This document shows, in pieces, positions 16,492 through 24,619 of a stretch of 64,000 nucleotides of DNA (positions are counted from its first letter, which is position 1; each line of letters starts with the position of its first letter). The notes under the pieces are model-generated. The model was not told the DNA's origin, searched no databases, and was given only the letters and a program-made list of their open reading frames with translations. The position numbers and the translations under genes were made by a program. The stretch is from an uncultured Collinsella sp. (GTDB lineage: Bacteria; Actinomycetota; Coriobacteriia; Coriobacteriales; Coriobacteriaceae), in NCBI GenBank assembly GCA_905199225.1, contig CAJKFS010000006.1, positions 9,174-73,173 of the forward strand, read 5' to 3'.

Positions 16492-17205
16492 TTACGCCTC
16501 CTTTTTCTGCTTGTCGCGGGCGGCCTTAGCGGCAAGCGCCGCGCGGACCTTGGCCGCTTTCTCGGGATCCATGGCGGCGAGCTTTGCCTCCATCTCGGCG
16601 GCCTTGAGCGCGGCCTTCGCAGCAGCTTCATCGTGCTGAGCATCGGAGCCGGCAGCCGCATCGGGCTGAACGGCAGCGCCCGCAGCATCGCCGGCGTCTG
16701 CGGCGCCCTCCCCCGCAGCAGCAGCGGCAGCGGCCTTCTCGGCCGCAGCCTTGCGCGCCTTGGCCTCTGCGGCGGCACGGACCTTCATGGCTTTCTCGCG
16801 CGCGGCCTTCACCTCGGGTGTGATGACGCTCATGGGCTCGGCAGTCGAGACCTGGTAGAAAAAGCCCTTAAAGTCGATCTGCATGTCGGTGATGGCAAGC
16901 CCAAACAGATCGTGTGCCTCGTTCTCAAACGGAAACACCGCCGGATAGTACGAGCTGATGGACGGAATCTCCTGACACTGGTCGATGCCCTCGACTACCA
17001 GGTTCTCAATCGCATAGTTACCGTCCTGAGCGATCTGCTCTTGCGCAGCGCGGACGTTGATAAACGTATAGACCAGGCGATACGTGCCGTCGTCGACGCT
17101 GCGCTCGGCGTGCATTTGCACAAAGCGCGCGCCGACGCCCTTGAGCGCCTGGACATGCAACAGGAGCTCGTCGATCCCGACGGTGGTATAGATAGCCTTT
17201 TGCAT
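16492..17205 (-). CDS. echD: Ech hydrogenase NuoC-like subunit EchD
   Basis: 237 residues. Residues about 1-125 match the 30-kDa NuoC/EchD fold, ending in the family signature YYPAVFPFENEAHDLFGL. The remaining 110 residues are an unusual low-complexity tail rich in Ala, Glu and Lys with (E/K)AAA repeats, likely helical. Typical EchD proteins lack such a tail. The start overlaps the EchC stop (TAATG). The tail may bind the large subunit or simply be a high-GC expansion. Confidence 0.8.
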   Translation of the reverse strand: MQKAIYTTVGIDELLLHVQALKGVGARFVQMHAERSVDDGTYRLVYTFINVRAAQEQIAQDGNYAIENLVVEGIDQCQEIPSISSYYPAVFPFENEAHDLFGLAITDMQIDFKGFFYQVSTAEPMSVITPEVKAAREKAMKVRAAAEAKARKAAAEKAAAAAAAGEGAADAGDAAGAAVQPDAAAGSDAQHDEAAAKAALKAAEMEAKLAAMDPEKAAKVRAALAAKAARDKQKKEA

Positions 17206-17759
17206 TACTCGGCCTCCTTTGCAGCGGCGGGCGCGTCGCTGGCCTCCGCAGCAGCCACAAACCCGTCCTCGCCCAGCTCAACGCCACCGTCCCAGGTTGC
17301 GGCACCGCCCACGGTGAGCGGATCGCCGCCGGCGCGCATCACGGCCTCCTTCTGGTCCAAGATGCCGCACGCCTCCACAATGGCATCGATCACGGTCTCG
17401 GGGCGAATGGCGCACCCGGGCGCGTACACGTCCACGGGAATTGCGCGGTCCACGCCGCCGATCACGTTATAGGCATCGCGGAACACGCCGCCCGAACACG
17501 CGCAGATGCCGCAGGCCACCACGCACTTGGGCTCGAGCATCTGGTTGTAGATCTGGCGCACGACGGGCAGGTTCTGGGCATTGACCGACCCCGTCACCAA
17601 AAAGATATCCGCATGCTTAGGGTTGCCGGTGTTGACCACGCCAAAGCGCTCCGCATCGAACAGTGGCGTGAGCGAGGCCAGCACCTCGATATCGCATCCG
17701 TTGCAGCTCGAGCCGTCGTAATGAATAACCCACGGCGAGCGCGACATTTTATGATCCAT
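17205..17759 (-). CDS. echC: Ech hydrogenase small subunit EchC (NuoB-like)
   Basis: 184 residues. It has the four-cysteine pattern of the proximal 4Fe-4S cluster: SSCNGCDIE (about 17-25), VACGICACSGG and YAPGCAIRPE. This is the NuoB/HycG/EchC electron-transfer subunit next to the NiFe site. The C-terminal tail (about 150-184) is acidic and alanine-rich. It starts with MDHKMSRSPW after GGAGGCGGC; an internal ATG four codons later is possible. It sits between the membrane subunit and EchD, as in known ech operons. Confidence 0.88.
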   Translation of the reverse strand: MDHKMSRSPWVIHYDGSSCNGCDIEVLASLTPLFDAERFGVVNTGNPKHADIFLVTGSVNAQNLPVVRQIYNQMLEPKCVVACGICACSGGVFRDAYNVIGGVDRAIPVDVYAPGCAIRPETVIDAIVEACGILDQKEAVMRAGGDPLTVGGAATWDGGVELGEDGFVAAAEASDAPAAAKEAE

Positions 17760-17771
17760 GGATGCCGCCTC

Positions 17772-20654
17772 CTAAATAAACACGTCGACGAGGATGGGCA
17801 TAAGGTTGAGCAGGCCAAACACCAGCGCCACGCCCCAGCCGAGCTTAAAGCAGCTGCGCCAGGTGCTGCGTGCGAAGGTGTTGTCGATCAGCACCTCGAC
17901 AAAATACGTCGCAGCCATCACGACCAGGGCGACCAGCCAGCTCACCGGGTTGTCCCAAACAAAGAACATGCCCACCCACATCAAAAACAGCACGGTCTCG
18001 CACCAGTGCATAAGGGTCATCTTGGCCAGCGTGCCGCCGCTCATCTCGGTGGCGACGCCCTGGACGATCTCCTGATGCGCGTGATGCGAGTACGAAAGAT
18101 CGAACGGCGACTTGCGCAGCTTGATGGTGAGCACCGCGAGCAGCGCGAGGAAAATGGGCGCGCTGTACACGATGATGGGGGCCGACTGCCCCGTCACGGC
18201 GATGGAATCGAAGCTATCGGTGGCAAGGTACAGGCCCACACTCATCAGCAGAACGGCGGGCTCGTAACTCATGACCTGCAGCAGCTCGCGATCGGCGCCA
18301 ACCTGGGCAAACGGGCTTTGCGTCGAGGCGGACGCCAACACCACAAAGATCGCGGCGAGCGTCACCATAAAAGCGCACAGCAGCGTGTTGGAGCCCGACA
18401 CAAAGATGCCGCCGCCCACGACGGTAAAGATGAGCGCGCACGCCATATAGGTGTCGTCCATGGTGTTTACGCTGGCGGGGGCCTTGCGCAGCAGCTTGGC
18501 AACGTCGTAGAAGGGCTGCAGCAGACGCGGACCCACACGGCCCTGCATGCGGGCCGAAAGTTTGCGGTCAACGCCGTCGATCAGGCCACCAACCAAAGGC
18601 GCCAGCAGGGCAAACACTACGGTACCAATAAATATGCCCACAACACCCGAACCCTCGAAATACTTGCCGCGCAGCACCGAGGGCGCGCTCATGGCAAGTC
18701 GCTCGGGCCCAATCCACGCGCAACACAGCAGCGCAAACAAGATGATGCTGCAGCACACGACGCTACCCGCGGGGCCAATACGCTTCTCGCCAAGGGCGTC
18801 CTCCGAGTACCAATTGCGCTTTTCGGCCTTCACCTCGTGCCCCATCGAGCCGCGGAAATGGCGATATTTGTCGGTTCCCACGCCCGAAAGATATACGTTT
18901 ACATGCGGTTTGTTGCTCACTCGGAATGAAGTCAGCAGCACCACGGCGATAAAAGCCACGATAACCACCATCAGGTACATGGCGTCCTTGCCAATAACGT
19001 GCGGCACGCGGCCAAACACCATGGCCAAGTAAGGCGACACCAGACCGCTCGAGATAACCGGGAACGCCACGCAGCACAGAATCAGCAGCGCGGCGATGGT
19101 GTTGAGGGCCATCCATTCGGTCTTATGGACATTGACCTCAACGTTTTGAGCCGTGGGGTTGACGCCCGAAAGCTTGGCAAGCCACTTGCCCCAGAAGAAG
19201 AACGTCGCGGCCGAGCCAAAGGCAAGCACCATGATCATGAGCACGTTGCCGGTCTGCGCGAACGCCACCAGGGCGCCCCACTTGGACACGAGCATGCCAA
19301 ACGGCGCCACGAACATGCCCATGATGCCCAGCATCATCAGGCGCGTCAGGTGCGGCATGCGGCTGAACATACCGTCCATGTCCTCGATATTGCGGCTGCC
19401 GATATGATGCTCGGCCGTGCCCACGCACAGGAACAGCAGCGACTTTGCCACCGTGTGAAACAGAATCAGGAAGATGGCCGCCCATACGGCCTCGGGCGCG
19501 CCGACACCCAAGCAGGCACTGATGAGGCCCAAGTTGGAAATGGTGGAGTACGCGAGCACGCGTTTGGCGTTGCTCTGCGAAATGGCCATGAGGGCAGCGA
19601 GCAAAAACGTGATGGCACCCACACTCGTGACCATAAAGCCGGTCACGGGATAGATGGCATAGAGCGGGCTCAGCTTGACCATCAGGAACACGCCGGCCTT
19701 GACCATGGTGGACGAGTGCAGCAGGGCGCTCGTGGGCGTGGGGGCAACCATGGCACCCAACAGCCACGTGTGGAACGGCATCTGTGCGGCCTTGGTGAGT
19801 GCGGCGAGCGACAACAGAACGACCGGCATCACCAGCAGCGCGGATTGCGCGGTTCCGGCGCCGGAAAGCTCGATCATGCCCGAGATGGTCAGCGGCATGC
19901 CGTTGACGTGCAGGAACATAAGGCCCGCCAAAAACGCGATGCCGCCCAGCATGTTGAGGATGATCTGGGTGAAGGCGTTTTTGATGGCCTCGGGCGTGCG
20001 CGTGTAGCCAATCATAAGGAACGAGCACACGGTGGTGATTTCCCAGCCGCAGAACAGCCACTCAAGGTTGTCACTCGTCACGATGACGAACATGGCCGAG
20101 AGGAATAGAAACATAAGCGCCAGGAACTGCGGGCGACGGTCGGGCGCGGTCTGCCCGCGCAGCGCAGCCTCGTGCTCGTCATGGGCCTGGAAGTCCTTCA
20201 TGTAGCCCAGGGCATACACGCAGATTAGGCTACCGACGATGCCGACGGCGAGGACCATGATCACACTCATGTAGTCCAGGTAGAGCGGCGTCGCCGTGAC
20301 GGCTTCGACCGCGGGCAGCGTCATGGCTGCAAAGGCGAACGAGCCCACCAGCTGGACTATGCCGAGCACCGTGGCGAGCGCGTTCCTATATTTGTACGCG
20401 TTGTACAGGATTACGGCGCACAGGATGACGTCGATGACGGAGCTGATGATCGAGAGCACATGCGAGGTGCCGGAGGCAACCTCAAAGCTCTGCGGACCCA
20501 TGCCAAAAAACATGACGGCGACTACAACTGTCACCGCCATAATAATGCCGGAACCTATGAGCCCCACCGCATCGCGGGCGCGGTCGCCGCGCGCGAACAG
20601 CATGCCCAGCGCCGGTACCAGCGGAAACAGGGTAAGGAAATACAGTAGCGTCAT
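17772..20654 (-). CDS. Fused EchA-EchB membrane subunit (antiporter-like plus NuoH-like)
   Basis: A single 960-residue frame. Residues about 1-590 are an antiporter-like NuoL/EchA domain with about 15 helices, including HTWLLGAMVAPTPTSALLHS and MVKAGVFLM near 313. Residues about 640-960 are a NuoH/EchB domain with RMQGRVGPRLLQPFYDVAK (about 702) and FAQVGADRELLQVMSYEP. They are joined by a hydrophilic linker (about 600-640). In characterised Ech enzymes these are two genes. No stop or start sits between them, so this looks like a real fusion. It would pump ions while H2 forms. GGGGGAG precedes the ATG; it is the first gene of the operon. Confidence 0.88.
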   Translation of the reverse strand: MTLLYFLTLFPLVPALGMLFARGDRARDAVGLIGSGIIMAVTVVVAVMFFGMGPQSFEVASGTSHVLSIISSVIDVILCAVILYNAYKYRNALATVLGIVQLVGSFAFAAMTLPAVEAVTATPLYLDYMSVIMVLAVGIVGSLICVYALGYMKDFQAHDEHEAALRGQTAPDRRPQFLALMFLFLSAMFVIVTSDNLEWLFCGWEITTVCSFLMIGYTRTPEAIKNAFTQIILNMLGGIAFLAGLMFLHVNGMPLTISGMIELSGAGTAQSALLVMPVVLLSLAALTKAAQMPFHTWLLGAMVAPTPTSALLHSSTMVKAGVFLMVKLSPLYAIYPVTGFMVTSVGAITFLLAALMAISQSNAKRVLAYSTISNLGLISACLGVGAPEAVWAAIFLILFHTVAKSLLFLCVGTAEHHIGSRNIEDMDGMFSRMPHLTRLMMLGIMGMFVAPFGMLVSKWGALVAFAQTGNVLMIMVLAFGSAATFFFWGKWLAKLSGVNPTAQNVEVNVHKTEWMALNTIAALLILCCVAFPVISSGLVSPYLAMVFGRVPHVIGKDAMYLMVVIVAFIAVVLLTSFRVSNKPHVNVYLSGVGTDKYRHFRGSMGHEVKAEKRNWYSEDALGEKRIGPAGSVVCCSIILFALLCCAWIGPERLAMSAPSVLRGKYFEGSGVVGIFIGTVVFALLAPLVGGLIDGVDRKLSARMQGRVGPRLLQPFYDVAKLLRKAPASVNTMDDTYMACALIFTVVGGGIFVSGSNTLLCAFMVTLAAIFVVLASASTQSPFAQVGADRELLQVMSYEPAVLLMSVGLYLATDSFDSIAVTGQSAPIIVYSAPIFLALLAVLTIKLRKSPFDLSYSHHAHQEIVQGVATEMSGGTLAKMTLMHWCETVLFLMWVGMFFVWDNPVSWLVALVVMAATYFVEVLIDNTFARSTWRSCFKLGWGVALVFGLLNLMPILVDVFI

Positions 20655-20907
20655 ACCATCACTCCCCCATGCAAAAACGCTGCAATTGTTTAACGTTATA
20701 GCTCAATTGATGAGTAGCGGCAGCGGGTTTTCGGTCAACTGGGGAGTTTTAGGCGTACGGGGCAAGGAGTCTGTCCGCATTGGAGCAAAGGGGCGACGCT
20801 CCCCCTATCGCAGCGGTGGGCGCACGGGCCACTGCGCGCGGTTTATTGGCCATTTTGGAGGATGTCCCGATAGGCTCGCGGCGGTCCAAAAAGTTGGCGC
20901 GGCAAGA

Positions 20908-20937
20908 AAAATGCGCCCCTGTGGGCGCACCATCCCG
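20908..20937 (-). terminator. Terminator of the orphan HTH gene
   Basis: On the minus strand TGCGCCC pairs with GGGCGCA around ACAG, followed by TTTTTCTTG. It starts just after the HTH stop codon. Confidence 0.8.
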
Positions 20938-20941
20938 TTTG

Positions 20942-21337
20942 CTATTCCGTCTTTTTAACGCGCGGCTTGCGACCGCGCGGCTTATCGACCAGTGCGGACT
21001 CACCGCTCTCGCGGTACTGACGGCACCAAGCCTTGACCGAAGACTCGCTGGGAATCTTGTGCTTAATCATGGCCTCGCGAACCGTCAAGCCGTTTTCCAG
21101 ACGGTCCTTAACCACAGCGAGCTTTACGTCGTACGAATAGGTGTGATGATGCGAACCGGCGTTGAGAACGGCGTCGGCACCGCCCACGGCATACGCGCGG
21201 GCCCACTGACGAGCCGTGGCCTGGGGAATGCCAAGCTCCGCGGCGAGGGCGCGATGACCGACCCCCTCTTGGAGGATCTCGACGGCGCGCTGCCTAACCT
21301 CGGGCGCATGCGTGCGAGTCCTAGTTGCTTCCAACAT
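20942..21337 (-). CDS. Orphan helix-turn-helix protein, IS3 OrfA-like
   Basis: About 131 residues with two HTH units: about 15-55 (RQRAVEILQEGVGHRALAAE, then LGIPQATARQWAR) and about 70-110 (AVVKDRLENGLTVREAMIKH, then ESSVKAWCRQY). A basic tail (GRKPRVKK) follows. The doubled HTH resembles OrfA of IS3/IS150 transposases, but no OrfB catalytic frame lies on either side and I see no terminal inverted repeats. It may be a domesticated DNA-binding protein or a transposon remnant. The ATG at 21337 is chosen over an upstream GTG at 21346. It ends at its own terminator. Confidence 0.65.
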   Translation of the reverse strand: MLEATRTRTHAPEVRQRAVEILQEGVGHRALAAELGIPQATARQWARAYAVGGADAVLNAGSHHHTYSYDVKLAVVKDRLENGLTVREAMIKHKIPSESSVKAWCRQYRESGESALVDKPRGRKPRVKKTE

Positions 21338-21668
21338 ACCTGCCACTTCTTAGCCTTAACCGTTAATCTGCTTTCTTACGTGCAAGTTAGATAGTAGCAT
21401 TTTACTGTTTGCTCAAAGCAGTTAATTAAAATAGACGCGGTGTTATCTGGGCATTTGGCACCAATTTACGACATTTCTTTATCGATTATTTACGCTGGTA
21501 GCTGACTCGCAGCTAATCGTCATTCGCTTGTCAACAAAATTGACATCTCTTTATGTCCTTTGGCATAGAGGATATAGTTATTAACCCCTCCCCCAATAAT
21601 TTTGAGTAATCGGCAAGGCAGTAGACGTCCTTACTCCTCATGATTACCGCGCATTGCCATCCACCGGA
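21338..21668. other. Intergenic, relatively AT-rich, no gene seen
   Basis: This stretch separates the orphan HTH gene from the oxidoreductase terminator. It looks less GC-rich than its surroundings and contains only a short unsupported 60-codon frame (21531-21713). It probably holds the HTH promoter. I see no repeat family here. Confidence 0.5.
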
Positions 21669-21711
21669 GCAAAACAAAAAGGGCGGGGCCTGCTGCGCTT
21701 GCAGGCCCCGC
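21669..21711 (-). terminator. Terminator of the flavin oxidoreductase gene
   Basis: GCGGGGCCTGC pairs with GCAGGCCCCGC around AAGCGCA, followed on the minus strand by CCTTTTTGTTTT. A strong intrinsic terminator about 75 bases after the stop. Confidence 0.85.
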
Positions 21712-21786
21712 ACCGGTTGACACCCGACGGGATACAGCCGGGCGAGGCGAATCCGTGCTACCGCCCCGCCTGGCCGCGATGTTCAA

Positions 21787-23817
21787 CTACAGCTCGTTGG
21801 CCGCGTGATACGCCGTGCGAATGGCGCTCGCAATGTCGGCGGTGCGCTCGCCCGAGCAGTCGCCCACGCAGGTCACGGGCACCGTCACGCCATCCAGGTC
21901 AAACGCGTTGGCCTTGGAGCCCACGGCCATCACCACGTAATCGCAGGCGATCTTTACCGGCTCCTCGGCGCCGTCCTCGGCGGTGCGAACGGCCTCCACG
22001 CCCTCGTCAGTAATGGCGGTCAGGCGGGTCTTCACGTGCTGTTCCACGTTGTGCTCGGCAAAGTCGCTCATAATCAGCGGCAGAATGGTCTCGGACTCGC
22101 CCGCGGCAATCTTGTCGAGCATCTCGACAATCGCCACCTCGCAGCCGTGCTGCAGCAGATACTCGGCAGTCTCGGTGCCCACCAGGCCACCGCCAATGAC
22201 GGCGGCGCGGCCCGTAAGCTCCACCTTGCCGGCCAGCACGTCCCAGCTCGAGACGACCTTCTCCGAGTCGGCGCCCGGAACGGGGATGACCACGTCGTGC
22301 GCGCCCACGGCCACAATCGCGGCGTCGGCGGCGTTGAGATCCGTGGGGTTAGCGGCATGGTTGAGCTCAACCTTCACGCCCAGGCCGGGCAGAATCTTCT
22401 CGTAATACTCGACCGAGCGCATAATCTCATCCTTGCGCGGAGGCGCGGCCGCCAGCACAATCTGGCCGCCCAAGTGATCGCTCGCCTCATAGACGGTCAC
22501 GTCGTAGCCGCGCTTGGCCGCCACGCGCGCGGCCTCCAGACCGGCGATGCCGCCGCCCACCACGGCGATCTTCTTGTCGCCCTCGCCCGGCTTAATGGCG
22601 ATGGTTGCCTCATCGCCGTTCTCGGCATTGAGCACGCACGAGATGTACTTGCGGTTTTGAATCGCATCGACGCAGCCCTTGTTGCAGTTGAGGCACTCGC
22701 GGATGGGCTCACCCGTGGCGGCCTTCAGCGCAATGTCGGGGTCGCACATGAGCGAGCGGCCATAGGCGATGATGTCGGCGGCGCCGTCTTCCAGAATCTT
22801 CTCGCCGGCCTCGACCGAAACCACGCGGCCCACGGTTGCCACCGGCACGGAGACCAGGGCCTTGACGCGCTCGGCCACGGGCAGCGTCCAGTTGTAGGGC
22901 ATGGCACCCATGGGCGGAATGGTGTCGCCCATGTTGCCGGTGTGGTTGGCCTGTGCGACCTGGATCATGTCGATGCCGGCGCCCTCGAGCAGCTTGGCGA
23001 ACTCGCAGGCCTCGTCGGGCTGCAGGCCACCCTTGCCGCGCGGCGTGCCGTCGGGGTTCTCCATGATCACGGGCAGTTTGTACTCCACCATCAGCTGCGG
23101 CGCGGCCTCCTTAATGGCGGCGACGACCTCCAGCGCGTAGCGAACGCGGTTCTCGAACGAGCCGCCGTACTCGTCGGTGCGCTGGTTGAGGATGGCCGAG
23201 CACAGCGAACCTACCAGGCGGTCGCCGTGGACCTCGATGGCGTCGATGCCGGCCTGCTGCGCGCGGGCGGCCGAGGCAGCGATGGCCTCCTTGATCTGGG
23301 TGAGCTGCTCTACGCTCGCCTCGTTCACAAAGTGCTGCATGTCGTGATGCAGCTTGGCGTAGGCCTGGTTGCGGATCTCGTTGGACTCGGCCATCTTGGC
23401 GGCAAAGGTCTCCTCGTCGCCGGCGGCCTTGGCCTCCTGCGCGGCCTTGGCGGCGGCCATGGATCCCATGACCATGCGGCCGACACCGGGCACATCGTAC
23501 TCGGGGTGGAACAGCTGCAGCGCGACCTTGGCGCCGTGCTTGTGAACGGCGTCGGCCAGGGCCTTAAACGTGGGGATCTGAGCGTCGGTCGCCAGCTTGG
23601 GCGTGGGGCTTGCGGTCATGACGGGAGCGACGTCGCCGATGACGATGTAGCTCACGCCGCCACGGGCCAGGCGCTCGTAAAAAGCCAGGCTGCGCTCGCC
23701 AATGGAACCGTCGCGCTCCTCGTAGCCGGTGGTCAGCGGCGGGAACATAATACGGTTCTTGAGCTCAAGGGGGCCAACCGTAATGGGCTGGAGCAGCTTG
23801 GATGCAGGTGCGGTCAT
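21787..23817 (-). CDS. NADH:flavin oxidoreductase, BaiCD/2,4-dienoyl-CoA reductase type
   Basis: About 676 residues. An N-terminal old-yellow-enzyme FMN barrel (about 5-375: PLELKNRIMFPPLTTGYEER, VHGDRLVGSLCSAILNQRTD) is followed by a four-cysteine iron-sulfur site (CLNCNKGCVD...CVLNAE, about 380-405). FAD/NAD(P)-binding Rossmann domains follow (VVGGGIAGLEAARVAAKRGY and AAVIGGGLVGTETAEYL). Family members reduce enones, dienoyl-CoA or bile-acid intermediates; the substrate here is unknown. I start at ATG 23817 because GAGAGG is seven bases upstream. It is monocistronic. Confidence 0.88.
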   Translation of the reverse strand: MTAPASKLLQPITVGPLELKNRIMFPPLTTGYEERDGSIGERSLAFYERLARGGVSYIVIGDVAPVMTASPTPKLATDAQIPTFKALADAVHKHGAKVALQLFHPEYDVPGVGRMVMGSMAAAKAAQEAKAAGDEETFAAKMAESNEIRNQAYAKLHHDMQHFVNEASVEQLTQIKEAIAASAARAQQAGIDAIEVHGDRLVGSLCSAILNQRTDEYGGSFENRVRYALEVVAAIKEAAPQLMVEYKLPVIMENPDGTPRGKGGLQPDEACEFAKLLEGAGIDMIQVAQANHTGNMGDTIPPMGAMPYNWTLPVAERVKALVSVPVATVGRVVSVEAGEKILEDGAADIIAYGRSLMCDPDIALKAATGEPIRECLNCNKGCVDAIQNRKYISCVLNAENGDEATIAIKPGEGDKKIAVVGGGIAGLEAARVAAKRGYDVTVYEASDHLGGQIVLAAAPPRKDEIMRSVEYYEKILPGLGVKVELNHAANPTDLNAADAAIVAVGAHDVVIPVPGADSEKVVSSWDVLAGKVELTGRAAVIGGGLVGTETAEYLLQHGCEVAIVEMLDKIAAGESETILPLIMSDFAEHNVEQHVKTRLTAITDEGVEAVRTAEDGAEEPVKIACDYVVMAVGSKANAFDLDGVTVPVTCVGDCSGERTADIASAIRTAYHAANEL

Positions 23818-23959
23818 GGACATTCCTCTCTTGTAGGCGCGGCGGCGATGGTGCCGCGTAGTTGTCTAGAGGATATGGCATGGGGGCACAGCGGCACAAC
23901 GGAAATCGGCGAATATCAGGTGGCGGCAAGCGGATGGGGCAAGGCGGTCCGTCGGTTTG

Positions 23960-24256
23960 TCTCGATCTGTAACAGTTACGCGGCAAAACCGGGTCTTACT
24001 GTTACAGATCGAGACATTCCTCTCGGCCCATCCTCAACAATCTAGATCTGTAACAGCTAGGCCCACTTTTGGCCCCTATCTGTTACAGATCGAGACAAAC
24101 CAAACCCGCCTGCTAGAAAATCTAAATCTGTAACAGTTACTCGGCAAAATCCGTCCCTCGTGTTACAGATTTAGACAAACACGACCCAACCCACCGGTAT
24201 ATCTCGATCTGTAACACCAAGCCGCCCAAATCGGGTCTAGATGTTACAGATCGAGA
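23960..24256. repeat. Array of four 55-bp palindromes, 80-81 bp period
   Basis: Units at 23960-24014, 24041-24095, 24121-24175 and 24202-24256. Each is exactly 55 bp: a 15-bp arm (type TCTCGATCTGTAACA), 25 variable bases, and the complementary arm. Unit starts are 81, 80 and 81 bp apart. In unit 3 both arms change together (TCTAAATC paired with GATTTAGA). The 25-base centres can form short inner stems, for example CGG/CCG or GGCC/GGCC. Two further units occur at 42696-42831. No coding potential was seen in 23818-24345. Confidence 0.92.
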
Positions 24257-24306
24257 TTTTGTTTGAGAGGCCGAGAATTGGACCGAAAACACAGTCCCGG
24301 AATAAC

Positions 24307-24336
24307 AAAAAAGCTCGCCGGCTAGGCCGACGAGCT
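24307..24336 (-). terminator. Terminator of the initiator tRNA gene
   Basis: AGCTCGTCGG pairs with CCGGCGAGCT around CCTAG, followed by TTTTTTG on the minus strand, ten bases after the tRNA CCA end. Confidence 0.88.
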
Positions 24337-24345
24337 GCAAGTTCT

Positions 24346-24422
24346 TGGTCGCGGGGGCAGGATTTGAACCTACGACCTCCGGGTTATGAGCCCGGCGAGC
24401 TACCAGACTGCTCCACCCCGCA
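24346..24422 (-). tRNA. Initiator tRNA-fMet (CAT), CCA encoded
   Basis: A 77-nt tRNA with anticodon CAT in the loop CTCATAA. Three consecutive G-C pairs in the anticodon stem (GGG/CCC) are the hallmark of initiator tRNA. The acceptor stem is TGCGGGG paired with CCCCGCG, so positions 1 and 72 are U and G rather than a Watson-Crick pair. This keeps the weak end pair expected of initiators, which is usually C1-A72. CCA is encoded. Confidence 0.95.
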
Positions 24423-24453
24423 ATGTCTGGGCGCTTCATGTGCGCAAGAAAGA

Positions 24454-24482
24454 ATATTACGCGGGAGTTCGGTAAGCGGCAA
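24454..24482 (-). promoter_or_regulatory. Promoter of the initiator tRNA gene
   Basis: On the minus strand TTGCCG (-35) and TAATAT (-10) are separated by exactly 17 bases, about 30 bases upstream of the tRNA 5' end. Confidence 0.7.
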
Positions 24483-24619
24483 GGAAAATCTCGTAGAGCA
24501 TAATTCCTTCATATTTAAAACCCCTCAGCCCCTATCACCGTAAACGAATCGCAGCCGAGCGCCGTCGGCGGCGCGTATACAATGGTGCGCGTCCTTTTAT
24601 GCCAACACTGGGAGTAGAC

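Noticed and set aside
15344..16639. A 431-codon plus-strand frame across echE
   Set aside because: EchE has both NiFe cysteine motifs in the opposite strand; the antisense frame has no family features.
20942..21337. Complete IS3-family insertion sequence
   Set aside because: Only an OrfA-like HTH frame is present. No OrfB, no DDE motif and no terminal inverted repeats were found on either side.
21805..24045. A 746-codon open frame on the plus strand
   Set aside because: It is antisense to the NADH:flavin oxidoreductase, whose FMN, iron-sulfur and Rossmann motifs are clear. The antisense protein is a His/Gly/Val-rich artefact.
23960..24256. CRISPR array
   Set aside because: The spacing is regular, but the repeated unit is a 55-bp palindrome with variable centre and short fixed linkers, not a repeat of 25-40 bp with unique spacers. 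No cas genes are present.
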